From contig NZ_JACHMU010000001.1 in the NCBI RefSeq assembly GCF_014205075.1, positions 2,170,001-2,234,000 on the forward strand: DNA of 64,000 nucleotides, read 5' to 3'. Below the pieces are notes generated by a model. That model saw nothing but the letters and a program-made list of their open reading frames with translations, did not search any database and was not told the DNA's origin. The stretch is from Microbacterium ginsengiterrae. Its GTDB lineage: Bacteria; Actinomycetota; Actinomycetes; Actinomycetales; Microbacteriaceae. Position numbers and translations under genes: made by a program. Positions 17,790 through 26,855 of this stretch are shown here, one piece after another; position 1 is the first letter of the stretch; each line of letters begins with the position of its first letter.

Positions 17790-18427
17790 TGTGCCTCCGA
17801 GATGGTGCGGATCTGCGGGATCAGCGATTCGGCGACCTCAGCCGTCGATTCCTTCGAGCGCGAGCCGTACAGCAGGATGTAGTCGTCTCCGGCCTGCGTG
17901 CCGATCGCGTTGTCGACGTTGTTCTCGGTCCGCCCCGACAGCGCGTAGACGTCCCATTCCAGTCCGCCGATGCGGGTGGTCTCGGTCGCCGCGGTGCCGT
18001 TCAGGATCTGAGGCGCCCAGGACGCGTCGGCGTCGAACGCCTGGGCGACGCGGATGAACCCGCGCTCGTCCTCGTCCGCCGGTGCGAGCGTGACGTTCCA
18101 CACCGTGGTGGCGCCGCCCTGCAGCTCGGCGGCGTTGACGCGCCAGAAGTCGCCCAGTTCAGGGACGAGGACAGGACTGTCCATGGTCGATTCCACGTCC
18201 GCCGCGATGCGGGGCAGGTCGATCTGACGTTCGGATGCCGGTTCGCCTCTCGGCACGGCGAAGATGATGACCGCGACCACGGCGAGCGTGATGATGAGGG
18301 CGGCGATGAGGTTGCGGAAGGACTGACCCGCGCGGTACTTCGCGCTGAACTCCGCCTTGCGCGCAGCGGTCTCCTCCGGCGTCTCCGGGCGTCCGAGCTC
18401 GGCGACGATCGGGCGCGGCTTGCTCAC
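17786..18427 (-). CDS. DUF4245 domain-containing membrane protein
   Basis: The 213-residue protein has a charged cytoplasmic N-terminus (about residues 1-38), one membrane helix (about 39-59) and an extracytoplasmic domain with the family's WDVY...LYGS pattern. DUF4245 proteins are actinobacterial, single-pass, of unknown function, and often lie beside xseB and fumarase. GTG at 18427 overlaps the xseB stop (GTGA); the frame is open upstream inside xseB, so this overlapping start is preferred. Confidence 0.78.
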   Translation of the reverse strand: MSKPRPIVAELGRPETPEETAARKAEFSAKYRAGQSFRNLIAALIITLAVVAVIIFAVPRGEPASERQIDLPRIAADVESTMDSPVLVPELGDFWRVNAAELQGGATTVWNVTLAPADEDERGFIRVAQAFDADASWAPQILNGTAATETTRIGGLEWDVYALSGRTENNVDNAIGTQAGDDYILLYGSRSKESTAEVAESLIPQIRTISEAQ

Positions 18428-18660
18428 GAATCGTCCTCGTCGGCTGCGGGACGGGTGGCCTCCAGGCGGCGCTTGGCGCCGAGCAGCCACTCCTCGCAGC
18501 GGGCGGCGAGCGCCTCGCCGCGCTCCCACAGCGCGAGGGAGTGCTCGAGGGTCGGTGAGCCCTGCTCGAGCTCCGCGACGACGCGGACGAGCTCGTCGCG
18601 GGCGGCCTCGAAGGAGAGGGACTCCACGGGGGTCTCGGTCGGCGCAGTCACGCTCTCCAT
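18424..18660 (-). CDS. xseB: exodeoxyribonuclease VII small subunit
   Basis: The 78-residue helical protein has the family segment [19 protein letters not shown] and L-x-h-S-L-x-LWERGE. It binds XseA to form exonuclease VII, which degrades single-stranded DNA from both ends. It lies 19 nt after xseA and overlaps the DUF4245 gene. The acidic C-terminus is longer than the minimal family core. Confidence 0.92.
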   Translation of the reverse strand: MESVTAPTETPVESLSFEAARDELVRVVAELEQGSPTLEHSLALWERGEALAARCEEWLLGAKRRLEATRPAADEDDS

Positions 18661-18679
18661 CCTACGACGCGTGCGTCGA

Positions 18680-19957
18680 TCAGCCGGCCTCCGGGATCTC
18701 CCCGTCGGAGCGCGCGGAGAGCGAGCCGCGATCGAGCGTGATCGTCAGATCGGTGCCGGCCGGGGCGTCGGCGGCGTCGCGCAGGATCACGCCGCCGTCG
18801 AGATGGGCGATCGCGTAGCCGCGGGCGAGAGTGGCGGCAGGGGAGAGCGCACGCAGTGAGGCCCGCAGCTCGCTGGTCTTGCGTGCGGCGGCGTCGAGCT
18901 GTCGTCCGATCGTGTCCCGGCCGCGGGACAGCAGCAGCCAGAGCTCCTGGGCGCGTGAGGCGATGATCGGGTCGGGGGAGCGCAGCACAGGGCGGGAGCG
19001 GAGCTGCTCGAGCTGTGCGATGTCATGGGTGATGCGCTGCGTCAGGCGTGATGTCGCCCGTGCGCGCAGCTGGCCGATGAGGGCGCGCTGCTCTCCGACA
19101 TCCGGCACCACGCGCTTGGCCGCGTCTGTGGGGGTCGACGCCCTGAGGTCGGCGACGTCGTCGAGGAGGGGATGGTCGTTCTCGTGCCCGATCGCCGAGA
19201 CGATCGGGGTGGATGCCGCGGCCACCGCCCTGACCAGGCGCTCATCGCTGAACCCGAGCAGGGTCTGCGGGTCACCACCGCCTCTGGCGATGATGATGAC
19301 GTCGACCTCGGGGTCCGCGTCGAGCCGCGCGAGGGCGGCGAGGGTCTCCGGCACGCAGCGGTCACCCTGGACGGCGGCGTATGCCGTGCGGAAGTGCACC
19401 TGGGGCCAGCGCAGCTCGGCATTGCGGTGCACGTCCTTCTCGGCGTCGGAGCGCTCGCCGGTGATGAGCCCGATGCAGTGCGGAAGGAAGGGCAGCTGCT
19501 TCTTGCGCGACTGGTCGAACAGCCCCTCCTGGCGCAGTTGCACCCGCAGCTTCTCGAGCCGCTCGAGCTGGTCGCCGAGTCCGACGTGCTTCATGCTCGA
19601 GACCGTGAAGCTGAAGTCGCCGGCCTTGACGAAGTAGTCGGCCTTGACCGCGGCAACCACGTGATCGCCGACGCCGAGGTCCGCGGGGATGCGCGCACGA
19701 ACGCTCGACCAGATGCGGATGGAGATCTGCGCGTCGGACTGGGTGTCCTTGAGACGACCGAAGACGTTGCCACCGCGGACGTTCCACGAGGTGATCTCGC
19801 CCTCGACCCAGACCGTGTTCCATCGGGCGACGAAGTCCCTGATGGTGCCGTTCAGCCGTGCGACGGACGTCGGCGCGTCGGCGGTGGAGTCCCGTGGCGC
19901 GACCGCGTCAGCGGGTGGGGCTTCGCCGTTCGTGGCGGATGCCTGGAAGACCGTCAT
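18680..19957 (-). CDS. xseA: exodeoxyribonuclease VII large subunit
   Basis: The 425-residue catalytic subunit has an N-terminal OB-fold (about residues 35-125, [10 protein letters not shown] and DAQISIRIW) followed by the nuclease domain with the conserved IIIARGGGD and [11 protein letters not shown] blocks. It is the first gene of the xseA-xseB-DUF4245-carbonic anhydrase-fumC operon. The ATG has a GAAAGG ribosome site upstream. The N-terminal 30 residues before the OB-fold are low-complexity. Confidence 0.93.
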   Translation of the reverse strand: MTVFQASATNGEAPPADAVAPRDSTADAPTSVARLNGTIRDFVARWNTVWVEGEITSWNVRGGNVFGRLKDTQSDAQISIRIWSSVRARIPADLGVGDHVVAAVKADYFVKAGDFSFTVSSMKHVGLGDQLERLEKLRVQLRQEGLFDQSRKKQLPFLPHCIGLITGERSDAEKDVHRNAELRWPQVHFRTAYAAVQGDRCVPETLAALARLDADPEVDVIIIARGGGDPQTLLGFSDERLVRAVAAASTPIVSAIGHENDHPLLDDVADLRASTPTDAAKRVVPDVGEQRALIGQLRARATSRLTQRITHDIAQLEQLRSRPVLRSPDPIIASRAQELWLLLSRGRDTIGRQLDAAARKTSELRASLRALSPAATLARGYAIAHLDGGVILRDAADAPAGTDLTITLDRGSLSARSDGEIPEAG

Positions 19958-20019
19958 CCGGACCTTTCGTGTGCTGTGCGCCTGAGCGGTCGCCCAGGCC
20001 CTTCATGGGTGGCCGTCGG

Positions 20020-20025
20020 TAGACT
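20020..20025 (+). promoter_or_regulatory. -10 box of a leaderless promoter (ispH)
   Basis: TAGACT precedes the GTG at 20032 by exactly 6 nt. Confidence 0.6.
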
Positions 20026-20031
20026 CGAGGT

Positions 20032-21105
20032 GTGAGCCAGGCCACCGTACATCTTCCCGTTCCCCGCATCCCGCGAGCGCGGGCGGCGCGGCTTCAGAAT
20101 AACCCCGTTGACGGCGCGAAGCGCGTTCTGCTCGCCGCGCCCCGCGGCTACTGCGCCGGTGTCGACAGGGCCGTCATCGCCGTCGAGAAGGCGCTCGAAC
20201 GTTACGGTGCGCCGGTCTACGTGCGCAAGCAGATCGTGCACAACATCCACGTCGTCAGCGAGCTCGAGGAGAAGGGCGCGATCTTCGTCGAAGAGGTCGA
20301 CGAGGTCCCGCCGGGCGCTCACGTCGTCTTCAGCGCGCACGGCGTGTCGCCTGCCGTCGTGAACGCCGCGTCCGACCGCGGTCTCCAGGCGATCGATGCC
20401 ACCTGCCCGCTGGTGACGAAGGTTCACCGCGAGGCGGTCCGGTTCGCACGCGACGACTTCGAGATCCTCCTCATCGGGCACGACGGTCACGAAGAGGTCG
20501 AGGGCACGGCGGGCGAGGCGCCGGAGCACGTCACCGTCGTCAACTCCCCGGAGGAGGCCGACACCGTCGTGGTCAAGGACCCGTCGAAGGTCGTCTGGCT
20601 GTCGCAGACCACGCTGTCGGTCGACGAGACGATGGAGACGGTCGACCGTCTCCGCGCACGCTTCCCCGACCTGCAGAACCCGCCGTCGGATGACATCTGC
20701 TACGCGACCCAGAACCGTCAGGTCGCGATCAAGAAGGTCGCGAAGGATGCCGACCTCGTCATCGTCGTCGGATCGGCGAACTCGTCCAACAGTGTCCGCC
20801 TCGTCGAAGTCGCCCTCGAGTACGGGGCGAAGGCCGCATACCGTGTCGACTACGCCGAAGAGGTCAAGCAGGAGTGGCTCGACGGTGTCGCCACGGTCGG
20901 CGTGACGAGCGGAGCATCCGTTCCCGAGGTCCTCGTCCGTGAGGTGCTCGAGGCGCTCGGCTCGGCCGGTTACGAGGACATCGAGGAGATCCGCACGGCG
21001 GAGGAGGACCTCATGTTCTCGCTGCCGAAGGAGCTGCGTCAGACCACGTCGGGTCAGCGCGACGCGCGGGCCCTCGGCGGCCGGACCGGGACTTCCGCGC
21101 CATGA
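20032..21105 (+). CDS. ispH: 4-hydroxy-3-methylbut-2-enyl diphosphate reductase
   Basis: The 357-residue Fe-S enzyme performs the last step of the MEP isoprenoid pathway, giving IPP and DMAPP. The three cluster cysteines are visible in GYCAGVDRA (C41), [11 protein letters not shown] and ICYATQNRQ. The catalytic glutamate lies in the [10 protein letters not shown] region context typical of the family. The first 28 residues precede the conserved core. The start is supported by the -10 box 6 nt upstream. It overlaps the next gene by 4 nt. Confidence 0.95.
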   Translation: MSQATVHLPVPRIPRARAARLQNNPVDGAKRVLLAAPRGYCAGVDRAVIAVEKALERYGAPVYVRKQIVHNIHVVSELEEKGAIFVEEVDEVPPGAHVVFSAHGVSPAVVNAASDRGLQAIDATCPLVTKVHREAVRFARDDFEILLIGHDGHEEVEGTAGEAPEHVTVVNSPEEADTVVVKDPSKVVWLSQTTLSVDETMETVDRLRARFPDLQNPPSDDICYATQNRQVAIKKVAKDADLVIVVGSANSSNSVRLVEVALEYGAKAAYRVDYAEEVKQEWLDGVATVGVTSGASVPEVLVREVLEALGSAGYEDIEEIRTAEEDLMFSLPKELRQTTSGQRDARALGGRTGTSAP

Positions 21106-21626
21106 CCGATCGTCCTCGGTACGGCGAGTACGCGACGCCGGAGGAGCAGCGCCTGCTCCGTGGACTGCCACCCGTCGAGGACGTCGCGCCGCAGACACTG
21201 GCTCCCGCTCCGCCGCCTCCCGCGCGGACAGGCGTCCCGCAGGAGAGCGTGGTGAAGCCCGCCGGTCGCCCCTGGGATCGCGTGGTCACGATCGGGCTGC
21301 TCGCCTACGGCGTCATCAACGTGTTCATGACGGGAATGTCGTACCTGAACCTTCCCGACGTCATGAACCAGAGCATGGCCATCCTGGGGATCGAGGGCGA
21401 GTTCACGAACTTCGCACAGGGCAAGATCTGGGGCACGGTCGCGGCGGCAGTCCTCGTGGTCGGATGGGTGCTCACCGCGTGGCTGTCTCTGCGCCGGCTG
21501 CGCACGGGGCGCCTCACCTGGTGGGTGCCGCTCGTCGGCGCCGTCGCCACGGGTCTTGTGGCGTCGTTCTGCATCGCGGTGCCGATGATGAGCGACCCCG
21601 CCTTCATCGCCTACCTCGCGTCCTGA
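21102..21626 (+). CDS. DUF6264-like membrane protein
   Basis: The 174-residue protein has a Pro-rich cytoplasmic N-terminus (about residues 1-55) and three to four membrane helices (about 62-82, 106-128, 137-160). It looks like the Microbacteriaceae DUF6264 family, though I assign this only from overall pattern. Function is unknown. It overlaps ispH by ATGA, so it is co-translated. Its last codons and stop lie inside the first copy of a 29-bp tandem repeat. Confidence 0.65.
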   Translation: MTDRPRYGEYATPEEQRLLRGLPPVEDVAPQTLAPAPPPPARTGVPQESVVKPAGRPWDRVVTIGLLAYGVINVFMTGMSYLNLPDVMNQSMAILGIEGEFTNFAQGKIWGTVAAAVLVVGWVLTAWLSLRRLRTGRLTWWVPLVGAVATGLVASFCIAVPMMSDPAFIAYLAS

Positions 21627-21692
21627 CCGTCGGGCTCAGGTGCGTCGCGTCCTGAACGTCGGGCTCTGGTACGTCGCGTCCTGATCCTTGGG
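21616..21692. repeat. 29-bp tandem direct repeat spanning a stop codon
   Basis: Copy 1 at 21616-21644 and copy 2 at 21645-21673 differ at 3 of 29 positions. A third partial copy (21674-21692) keeps the first 12 bases. Each begins TCGCGTCCTGA. In copy 1 this encodes the last residues and TGA stop of the DUF6264-like gene. The pattern indicates local duplication at the gene's 3' end. Confidence 0.85.
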
Positions 21693-21706
21693 GCGCTGTC
21701 CTGATA

Positions 21707-21743
21707 CGACGATGCCCCGACCGTGCTGGCCGGGGCATCGTCG
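21707..21743. terminator. bidirectional terminator between the DUF6264-like gene and fba
   Basis: A perfect 13-bp inverted repeat (21707-21719 with 21731-21743) encloses an 11-nt loop. It lies in the convergent gap, 15 nt from the fba stop. Confidence 0.82.
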
Positions 21744-21758
21744 ATGGTCGTGCGGGTG

Positions 21759-22787
21759 TCAGCTCTTGGACTGGCCGTAGGAGCCGAGCTGGCGGGTCGA
21801 CTCGACCACGCGGGCGGCCATCGCCGACTCGGCGATCTTGCCCCACGCGCGCGGGTCGTACTGCTTCTTGTTGCCGACCTCGCCGTCGACCTTGAGCACG
21901 CCGTCGTAGTTCTTGAACATGTAGTCGGCGATGGCACGCGTGTATGCGTACTGCGTGTCGGTGTCGATGTTCATCTTGATGACGCCGTTGGCGACCGCGG
22001 TCGCGATCTCCTCATCCGTCGAGCCGGAGCCGCCGTGGAAGACGAGGTCGAGGGGCTTCGCGCCGGTGTTGTACTTGGCGGCGACCTGCTGCTGGATCTC
22101 GCCCAGGAGCTCGGGACGCAGCTTCACGCCACCGGGCTTGTAGACGCCGTGGACGTTGCCGAAGGTGAGGGCGGCGATGTAGCGGCCCTGCTCGCCGAGT
22201 CCGAGAGCCTGCACGGCCTGGTCGACGTCGGCGAAGGTGGTGTAGAGCGCGTCGTTGGAGCCCTCGTGGGCGACGCCGTCCTCCTCGCCGCCGACGACGC
22301 CGATCTCGACCTCGAGGATGGCGTTGATGTTCTTCATGCGGGGGAGCAGGTCCTTCGCGATCTCGATGTTCTCCGCGAGGGGAACAGCCGAGCCATCCCA
22401 CATGTGGGACTGGAAGATCGGGTTGCGTCCGGCCTTGACCTCTTCTTCCGAGGCGGCGATCAGCGGCTCGACGAAGCCGGCGAGGGCGTCCTTCGGGCAG
22501 TGGTCGGTGTGCAGTGCGACCGTGACGGGGTAGTTCTTGGCGACCTCGGTCGCGTAACGGGCGAACGCCAGCGCACCGGTGGCACGAGCCTTGACCGTGT
22601 GGCCGGCGAAGTAGTCGGCGCCGCCGGTGGTCACCTGGATGATGCCGTCGGATCCGGCTTCGGTGAGTCCCTGGAGGACGGAGTTGATCGTCTGAGAGCT
22701 GGAGACGTTGAATGCGGGGTACGCGAAGCCTCCGGACTTCGCGCGGTCGAGCATCTCTGCGTACTGTTCCGGAGTGGCGACGGGCAT
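21759..22787 (-). CDS. fba: class II fructose-bisphosphate aldolase
   Basis: The 342-residue zinc-dependent aldolase splits or forms fructose 1,6-bisphosphate. Metal-binding and active-site blocks include LHTDHCPKD, FGNVHGVYKPG and VFHGGSGS. The ATG has an AGGAG site 8 nt upstream and a leader of about 40 nt after a TAGAGT -10 box on the minus strand. glpX is divergently transcribed across a 185-bp gap, placing the two opposing fructose-bisphosphate enzymes side by side. Confidence 0.95.
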   Translation of the reverse strand: MPVATPEQYAEMLDRAKSGGFAYPAFNVSSSQTINSVLQGLTEAGSDGIIQVTTGGADYFAGHTVKARATGALAFARYATEVAKNYPVTVALHTDHCPKDALAGFVEPLIAASEEEVKAGRNPIFQSHMWDGSAVPLAENIEIAKDLLPRMKNINAILEVEIGVVGGEEDGVAHEGSNDALYTTFADVDQAVQALGLGEQGRYIAALTFGNVHGVYKPGGVKLRPELLGEIQQQVAAKYNTGAKPLDLVFHGGSGSTDEEIATAVANGVIKMNIDTDTQYAYTRAIADYMFKNYDGVLKVDGEVGNKKQYDPRAWGKIAESAMAARVVESTRQLGSYGQSKS

Positions 22788-22960
22788 GAATATCTCCTGC
22801 GGTAGATGAAGCCGGGACAGTCCTCACTCTATCGGGGGCGATGGCCGCGGATGGGGCCGAGGGCTCCGGTCGCGGCACGCGGCCTTCGCCAGTGTTAAGA
22901 AACGCAATTCCTTCGCCTTAATGAGGCGGAAACTGCCGCTTTACTGATCGCTGTGCTGGA

Positions 22961-22966
22961 TAGGCT
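22961..22966 (+). promoter_or_regulatory. -10 box of a leaderless promoter (glpX)
   Basis: TAGGCT precedes the ATG at 22973 by exactly 6 nt. Confidence 0.6.
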
Positions 22967-22972
22967 GACCCC

Positions 22973-23959
22973 ATGGTGAGTCTGACGGCCGATATGAGCC
23001 CGCTGCGTCCCGATCGAAACCTCGCGCTCGAGCTGGTGCGCGCGACCGAGGCGGCGTCGATCCGTGCGGTGCCGTTCATCGGCCGCGGGAACAAGGAGGC
23101 CGCTGACGGCGCGGCCGTCGACGCCATGCGTGCGTTCCTCGGCACCGTGAACTTCCAGGGCAGAGTCGTCATCGGCGAGGGCGAGAAGGACAACGCGCCG
23201 ATGCTGTTCAACGGCGAGGTCGTCGGCTCAGGGCGCGGCCCGGAGTGCGACATCGCCGTCGACCCCATCGACGGCACCTCGCTCACCGCCGCCGGACGCC
23301 AGAACGCCCTGTCGGTGATCGCCGTGTCCGACCGCGGCACGATGCTCGACGCGTCCAGCGTCTTCTACATGGACAAGCTCGTCACGGGACCCGCGGGTGT
23401 CGGAGTCGTCGACATCCGGCTGCCCGTCGGGGAGAACATCCGCCGGCTCGCGAAGGCGCTCGGCAAGCAGGTCGACGAACTCGTCGTGTCGGTACTGAAC
23501 CGTCCTCGCCACGAACGGCTCATCGAAGAGATCCGTGACGCAGGCGCCGGCACGCGCCTGATGAGCGACGGCGATGTCGCCGGCGGCATCAACGCCGCCC
23601 GCCACGGTGCGCGCACCGACATGTGCGTCGGCGTCGGTGGCAGCCCCGAGGGCATCGTCACCGCCTGCGCCATCAAGGCCCTCGGCGGTCACATCCAGGG
23701 CCGCCTGTGGCCGCGCGACGACGAGGAGCGTCAGCGCGGCATCGATGCCGGACTGCAGATGGATCACGTGTACGAGGCCGACGACCTCGTGAAGGGCGAC
23801 AACACCCTGTTCGTTGCGACGGGGGTCACCGACGGCCAGCTCGTCGCGGGCGTGCGCCGCGAAGGCAACTACGTCTACACGGAGTCGGTCGTGCTGCGCG
23901 GCGCCTCCGGCACCCTCCGCCGCATCTCATCGGAGCACCTCGTCTCGAAGTGGCTCTGA
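22973..23959 (+). CDS. glpX: class II fructose-1,6-bisphosphatase
   Basis: The 328-residue GlpX-type phosphatase carries out the gluconeogenic hydrolysis of fructose 1,6-bisphosphate. The metal-site motifs are GEGEKDNAPM and DPIDGTS, and the C-terminal half has the GVGGSPEG block. This is the only FBPase type in most actinobacteria. The start follows a -10 box 6 nt upstream. The 185-bp gap to fba holds both promoters and a 5-bp dyad near 22914-22928. Confidence 0.95.
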   Translation: MVSLTADMSPLRPDRNLALELVRATEAASIRAVPFIGRGNKEAADGAAVDAMRAFLGTVNFQGRVVIGEGEKDNAPMLFNGEVVGSGRGPECDIAVDPIDGTSLTAAGRQNALSVIAVSDRGTMLDASSVFYMDKLVTGPAGVGVVDIRLPVGENIRRLAKALGKQVDELVVSVLNRPRHERLIEEIRDAGAGTRLMSDGDVAGGINAARHGARTDMCVGVGGSPEGIVTACAIKALGGHIQGRLWPRDDEERQRGIDAGLQMDHVYEADDLVKGDNTLFVATGVTDGQLVAGVRREGNYVYTESVVLRGASGTLRRISSEHLVSKWL

Positions 23960-24069
23960 CCGGCCGCTGCGCCGTTCCAGGGAGAGCCCTCCGAGTGTTA
24001 TCAGGCTTTGCTGGCACAATGGACGTGTCGCCGGGAGTTCATCCTCGGCGGTTTCCAGGAGGGTGAGGC

Positions 24070-24363
24070 ATGACCGCGGGACACACGGGCAACGACAGGA
24101 AGTCCGCTCCGGTGAAGATGGTCACCACGGACACCGGACGGATCCTTCGCATCTCTCCGGAGGATGAAGCCGCCCGCGCCGCAGCGGCAGCAGCCGCCAC
24201 GCCCGCTCCCGCGAACGTCGATCCTGCCCGCCGCGCCGATGTGCTCTTCCGTGTGCGTCGAGCCGAAGGGCACGAGCTCAGCTCGTGGTGGATGATCGGC
24301 GCCTTCGTCGTGACATCCGGCCTCGTGATCGCTCTGTTGAGCTGGGTGCCCTACAGCGCCTGA
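24070..24363 (+). CDS. small membrane protein, hypothetical
   Basis: The 97-residue protein has a polar, Ala-rich N-terminal two thirds and one C-terminal membrane helix (about residues 75-95, MIGAFVVTSGLVIALLSW), so it is tail-anchored. It is not recognised. The ATG has a strong AGGAGG site. The 3' end overlaps the convergent rmuC gene by 13 bp, so the two mRNAs are complementary at their ends. Confidence 0.6.
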   Translation: MTAGHTGNDRKSAPVKMVTTDTGRILRISPEDEAARAAAAAAATPAPANVDPARRADVLFRVRRAEGHELSSWWMIGAFVVTSGLVIALLSWVPYSA

Positions 24364-25655
24364 GTCTCGGTCACGTCGAGCGTTTCTGCGTCTTCGATCG
24401 ACACGGTGCCGCCTGCACGCTGCCGGATCGGACCGAGGTCGGCCTCGATGCGGCCCTTCGGGGCGTCGCCGATCAGTTCCGGCGCGGTGAACTTGCGCGT
24501 CCCGCTCTCGATCGGCGTTGTCGAGTCGAGTGTCGATGCGTCGATGCCGGGGAACTGTCGCGCGGTGACGAGCACACGGCCCTCGAGGGATCCCGCGAAC
24601 TTGTTGTAACTGTCGACCGTGCGCTCCAGAGCCCGACGAAGGTCATCCGCGTGACCGGCCAGGGTACCGAGGCGGTCGAAGAGCTGCGTCCCCAGCGTGA
24701 GCAGACGGCGTGCCTCGGTGGAGACCTCCTGCTGGGTCCACGTGTAGGCGACGGTCTTCAGGACGGCCCACAGATTGACGGGGGAGGCCAACGCGACCCG
24801 CTTGCCGAACGCGTAGTCCAGAAGCGCCGGGTCCTCGTCGATCGCGGCGGCCAGCAGCGATTCGCTCGGCAGGAAGCAGATGACGAACTCGGGACTGGCC
24901 TCAAGACCCGCCCAGTAGGCCTTCTTCGCCAGTGCGTCGACGTGGGCGCGGACGGCCTTGACGTGCTTCAGCATGAGTGAGCGCCGCTGCGCCTCGTTCA
25001 CGTCGCCGACCAGTGCGCTCGCCTCTAGGTAGGCGTCGAGGGGGACCTTCGCATCGACGGCGATCGAGGTGCCGCCGGGGAGCCGCACCACCATGTCAGG
25101 GCGACCCTGGCCGCGGTCGGACGAGATCGTCGACTGCAGGTCGAAGTCCACATGCCGGGTGAGGCCGGCCGCTTCGACGACGCGTCGCAGCTGTGTCTCG
25201 CCCCAGACGCCGCGCGTCGACGTGGACCGCAGGGCTCCGGCAAGGGATTCCGTCGTCGCCCGAAGCGCCTCGTCGGACTCCTGCGCCCTCCGCAGCTGTT
25301 CAGCGAGGGAGCCGAACTGCGCGTGCCGCTCCTGTTCGAGCGTGGCGACCTTGTTCTGCATCTGCTGCAGCGATTCCCGCACCGGCGCCAGCGCGGTCAG
25401 CACCGCGTTCTGCTGCTGGACGCGCTCGGCCTCCGCGCGCTGCTGCGTGCGGGCATGATCGACGGCATCCCGATAGAGGTCGTACTGCCGGTCCCTGTCG
25501 TCGCGGAGCGCGGCGATCTCGGCCTCCGCGCGTGCCAGGTCCGCCCGCGCCTGCGACTGTGCAGCGGCATCTCTGGCCGATCGCGCGAACCAGCCGACGG
25601 CCACACCGGCCGCGATGGCGGCGGCGGAGAGCAGAGCGATCATCGGAGCATCCAT
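24351..25655 (-). CDS. rmuC: DNA recombination protein RmuC
   Basis: The 434-residue protein has an N-terminal membrane anchor (about residues 4-24), a long coiled coil (about 30-150) and the RmuC nuclease-like domain with VWGETQLRRVVEAAGL and PDMVVRLPGG...VDAKVPLDAY. RmuC limits inversions at short inverted repeats in E. coli. The PD-(D/E)XK-like residues lie in the second block (D and DAK). The gene's 3' end overlaps the tail-anchored small protein gene. Confidence 0.9.
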   Translation of the reverse strand: MDAPMIALLSAAAIAAGVAVGWFARSARDAAAQSQARADLARAEAEIAALRDDRDRQYDLYRDAVDHARTQQRAEAERVQQQNAVLTALAPVRESLQQMQNKVATLEQERHAQFGSLAEQLRRAQESDEALRATTESLAGALRSTSTRGVWGETQLRRVVEAAGLTRHVDFDLQSTISSDRGQGRPDMVVRLPGGTSIAVDAKVPLDAYLEASALVGDVNEAQRRSLMLKHVKAVRAHVDALAKKAYWAGLEASPEFVICFLPSESLLAAAIDEDPALLDYAFGKRVALASPVNLWAVLKTVAYTWTQQEVSTEARRLLTLGTQLFDRLGTLAGHADDLRRALERTVDSYNKFAGSLEGRVLVTARQFPGIDASTLDSTTPIESGTRKFTAPELIGDAPKGRIEADLGPIRQRAGGTVSIEDAETLDVTETQAL

Positions 25656-25709
25656 ACCGCCATGATGCCGGGGGTCTCCGACATCGCGACCGCGGCGCCC
25701 CGCAGGCGA

Positions 25710-26117
25710 TCAGCTCGCGGCGTACTCCTCGAGCACGGCACGCATGTCCGAGAGGCCGAACTGATCCGCGATCGCCATCGCGGACAGCGCGCCCGCCTGC
25801 TGGTCGGCGCCCGCGTCCAGCAGCATCCGCAACAGGGTCTCGTTCTTGCGGAAGACCGCGCATGCGACAGCGGTCTGACCGTTGGCGTTGACCGCGTCCA
25901 GCTCGGCGCCGCGGCGGATGAGATCTGCGACGGTGTGCGCTTCCTCCGCGTAGGTGGCGACGATGAGGAACGTGTCACCGCGCGGGTTCCGAAGGTCGAT
26001 CGGGACCCCGGCGTCGATCATCTCGCCGAGCGGACCCGTGCGGCCCTGCCGGGCGAGGTCGAAGGTGCCCTCGATGACCTCGAGGCTGACCGGGGAGTCT
26101 CCGGATGGATTCGTCAT
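25710..26117 (-). CDS. ankyrin repeat domain-containing protein
   Basis: The 135-residue protein is built of about three to four ankyrin-like repeats, recognisable by LIRRGAELDAVNANGQTAV and LLDAGADQQA. Such proteins are protein-binding scaffolds; no catalytic part is present and the partner is unknown. A short GAGGG site precedes the ATG. The 55-bp gap to rmuC on the same strand allows co-transcription. Confidence 0.8.
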   Translation of the reverse strand: MTNPSGDSPVSLEVIEGTFDLARQGRTGPLGEMIDAGVPIDLRNPRGDTFLIVATYAEEAHTVADLIRRGAELDAVNANGQTAVACAVFRKNETLLRMLLDAGADQQAGALSAMAIADQFGLSDMRAVLEEYAAS

Positions 26118-26173
26118 GCCCTCATTCTCGCGCGCCGAGCGCTCCGGCGCGTCCCCTGCCCGGGTAAAAGGGG

Positions 26174-26767
26174 TCAGGCGGCCTGGACCTCAGCGACGAG
26201 CGCCGGGGGCTCGGCGAGGCGCAGGCTGAGCCCGGCGGCCAGCTCGTGCACGTCCCCCGCCTCGGTCCGTCGGGCGGCGTCGATGACGATCTGCGCGCAG
26301 GCGCGGGCATCCGCCAGGGCGTCGTGGTGCGAGAACTCCGCGAAACCGGCGGCTGCCGCGGCGAGCGGCAGTCGGTAGGACTCGAGGTCGTACACCTTGC
26401 GCGCCACCTGAAGACTGCACAGTGATCGGTATGGCGGGCAGACGAGTTCGGTGACGGCGGCCGCCGTGCGGAGCACCTTCAGATCGAACCCGGCGTTGTG
26501 CGCGACGAGGACGTCGGCGCCGGCGAAATCGCACAGGCGGTCGAACTGCTCGATCCACGTCGCCGCAGTGAGGACATCCTGGGGGCGGATGCCGTGGATC
26601 CGCACGTTCCACTCCTGGAACTCGTCATGGCCGACGGGGGGACGGATGAGCCATCCGGCGGTGGCGACGACCTCGCCGTCCCTCACGCGGACGAGTCCGA
26701 CCGAGCAGGCGGATGCCGGGCTGGAGTTCGCGGTCTCGAAATCGATGGCGGTGAAGTCCAATGGCAC
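26174..26767 (-). CDS. DEDDh 3'-5' exonuclease (DnaQ-like)
   Basis: The 197-residue protein has the exonuclease fold with Exo I DFETA (D9, E11), Exo II HNAGFDLKVLR and Exo III HHDALADAR, making a DEDDh exonuclease. It resembles the epsilon-like stand-alone exonucleases (RNase T/DNA pol III epsilon group). GTG at 26767 begins just before the first catalytic strand; an upstream in-frame start at 26857 would overlap the promoter and start of the divergent methyltransferase gene. Confidence 0.85.
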   Translation of the reverse strand: MPLDFTAIDFETANSSPASACSVGLVRVRDGEVVATAGWLIRPPVGHDEFQEWNVRIHGIRPQDVLTAATWIEQFDRLCDFAGADVLVAHNAGFDLKVLRTAAAVTELVCPPYRSLCSLQVARKVYDLESYRLPLAAAAAGFAEFSHHDALADARACAQIVIDAARRTEAGDVHELAAGLSLRLAEPPALVAEVQAA

Positions 26768-26843
26768 GTCTTCACTCTCGTCCCGTGCGGCGGGCGCGGG
26801 CAGCAGGCTCGCCGGTGGTCGCGGCATCCGGTCGTGGTGTACG

Positions 26844-26849
26844 TATGCT
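26844..26849 (+). promoter_or_regulatory. -10 box of a leaderless promoter (methyltransferase)
   Basis: TATGCT precedes the ATG at 26856 by exactly 6 nt. Confidence 0.6.
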
Positions 26850-26855
26850 GGCGGC

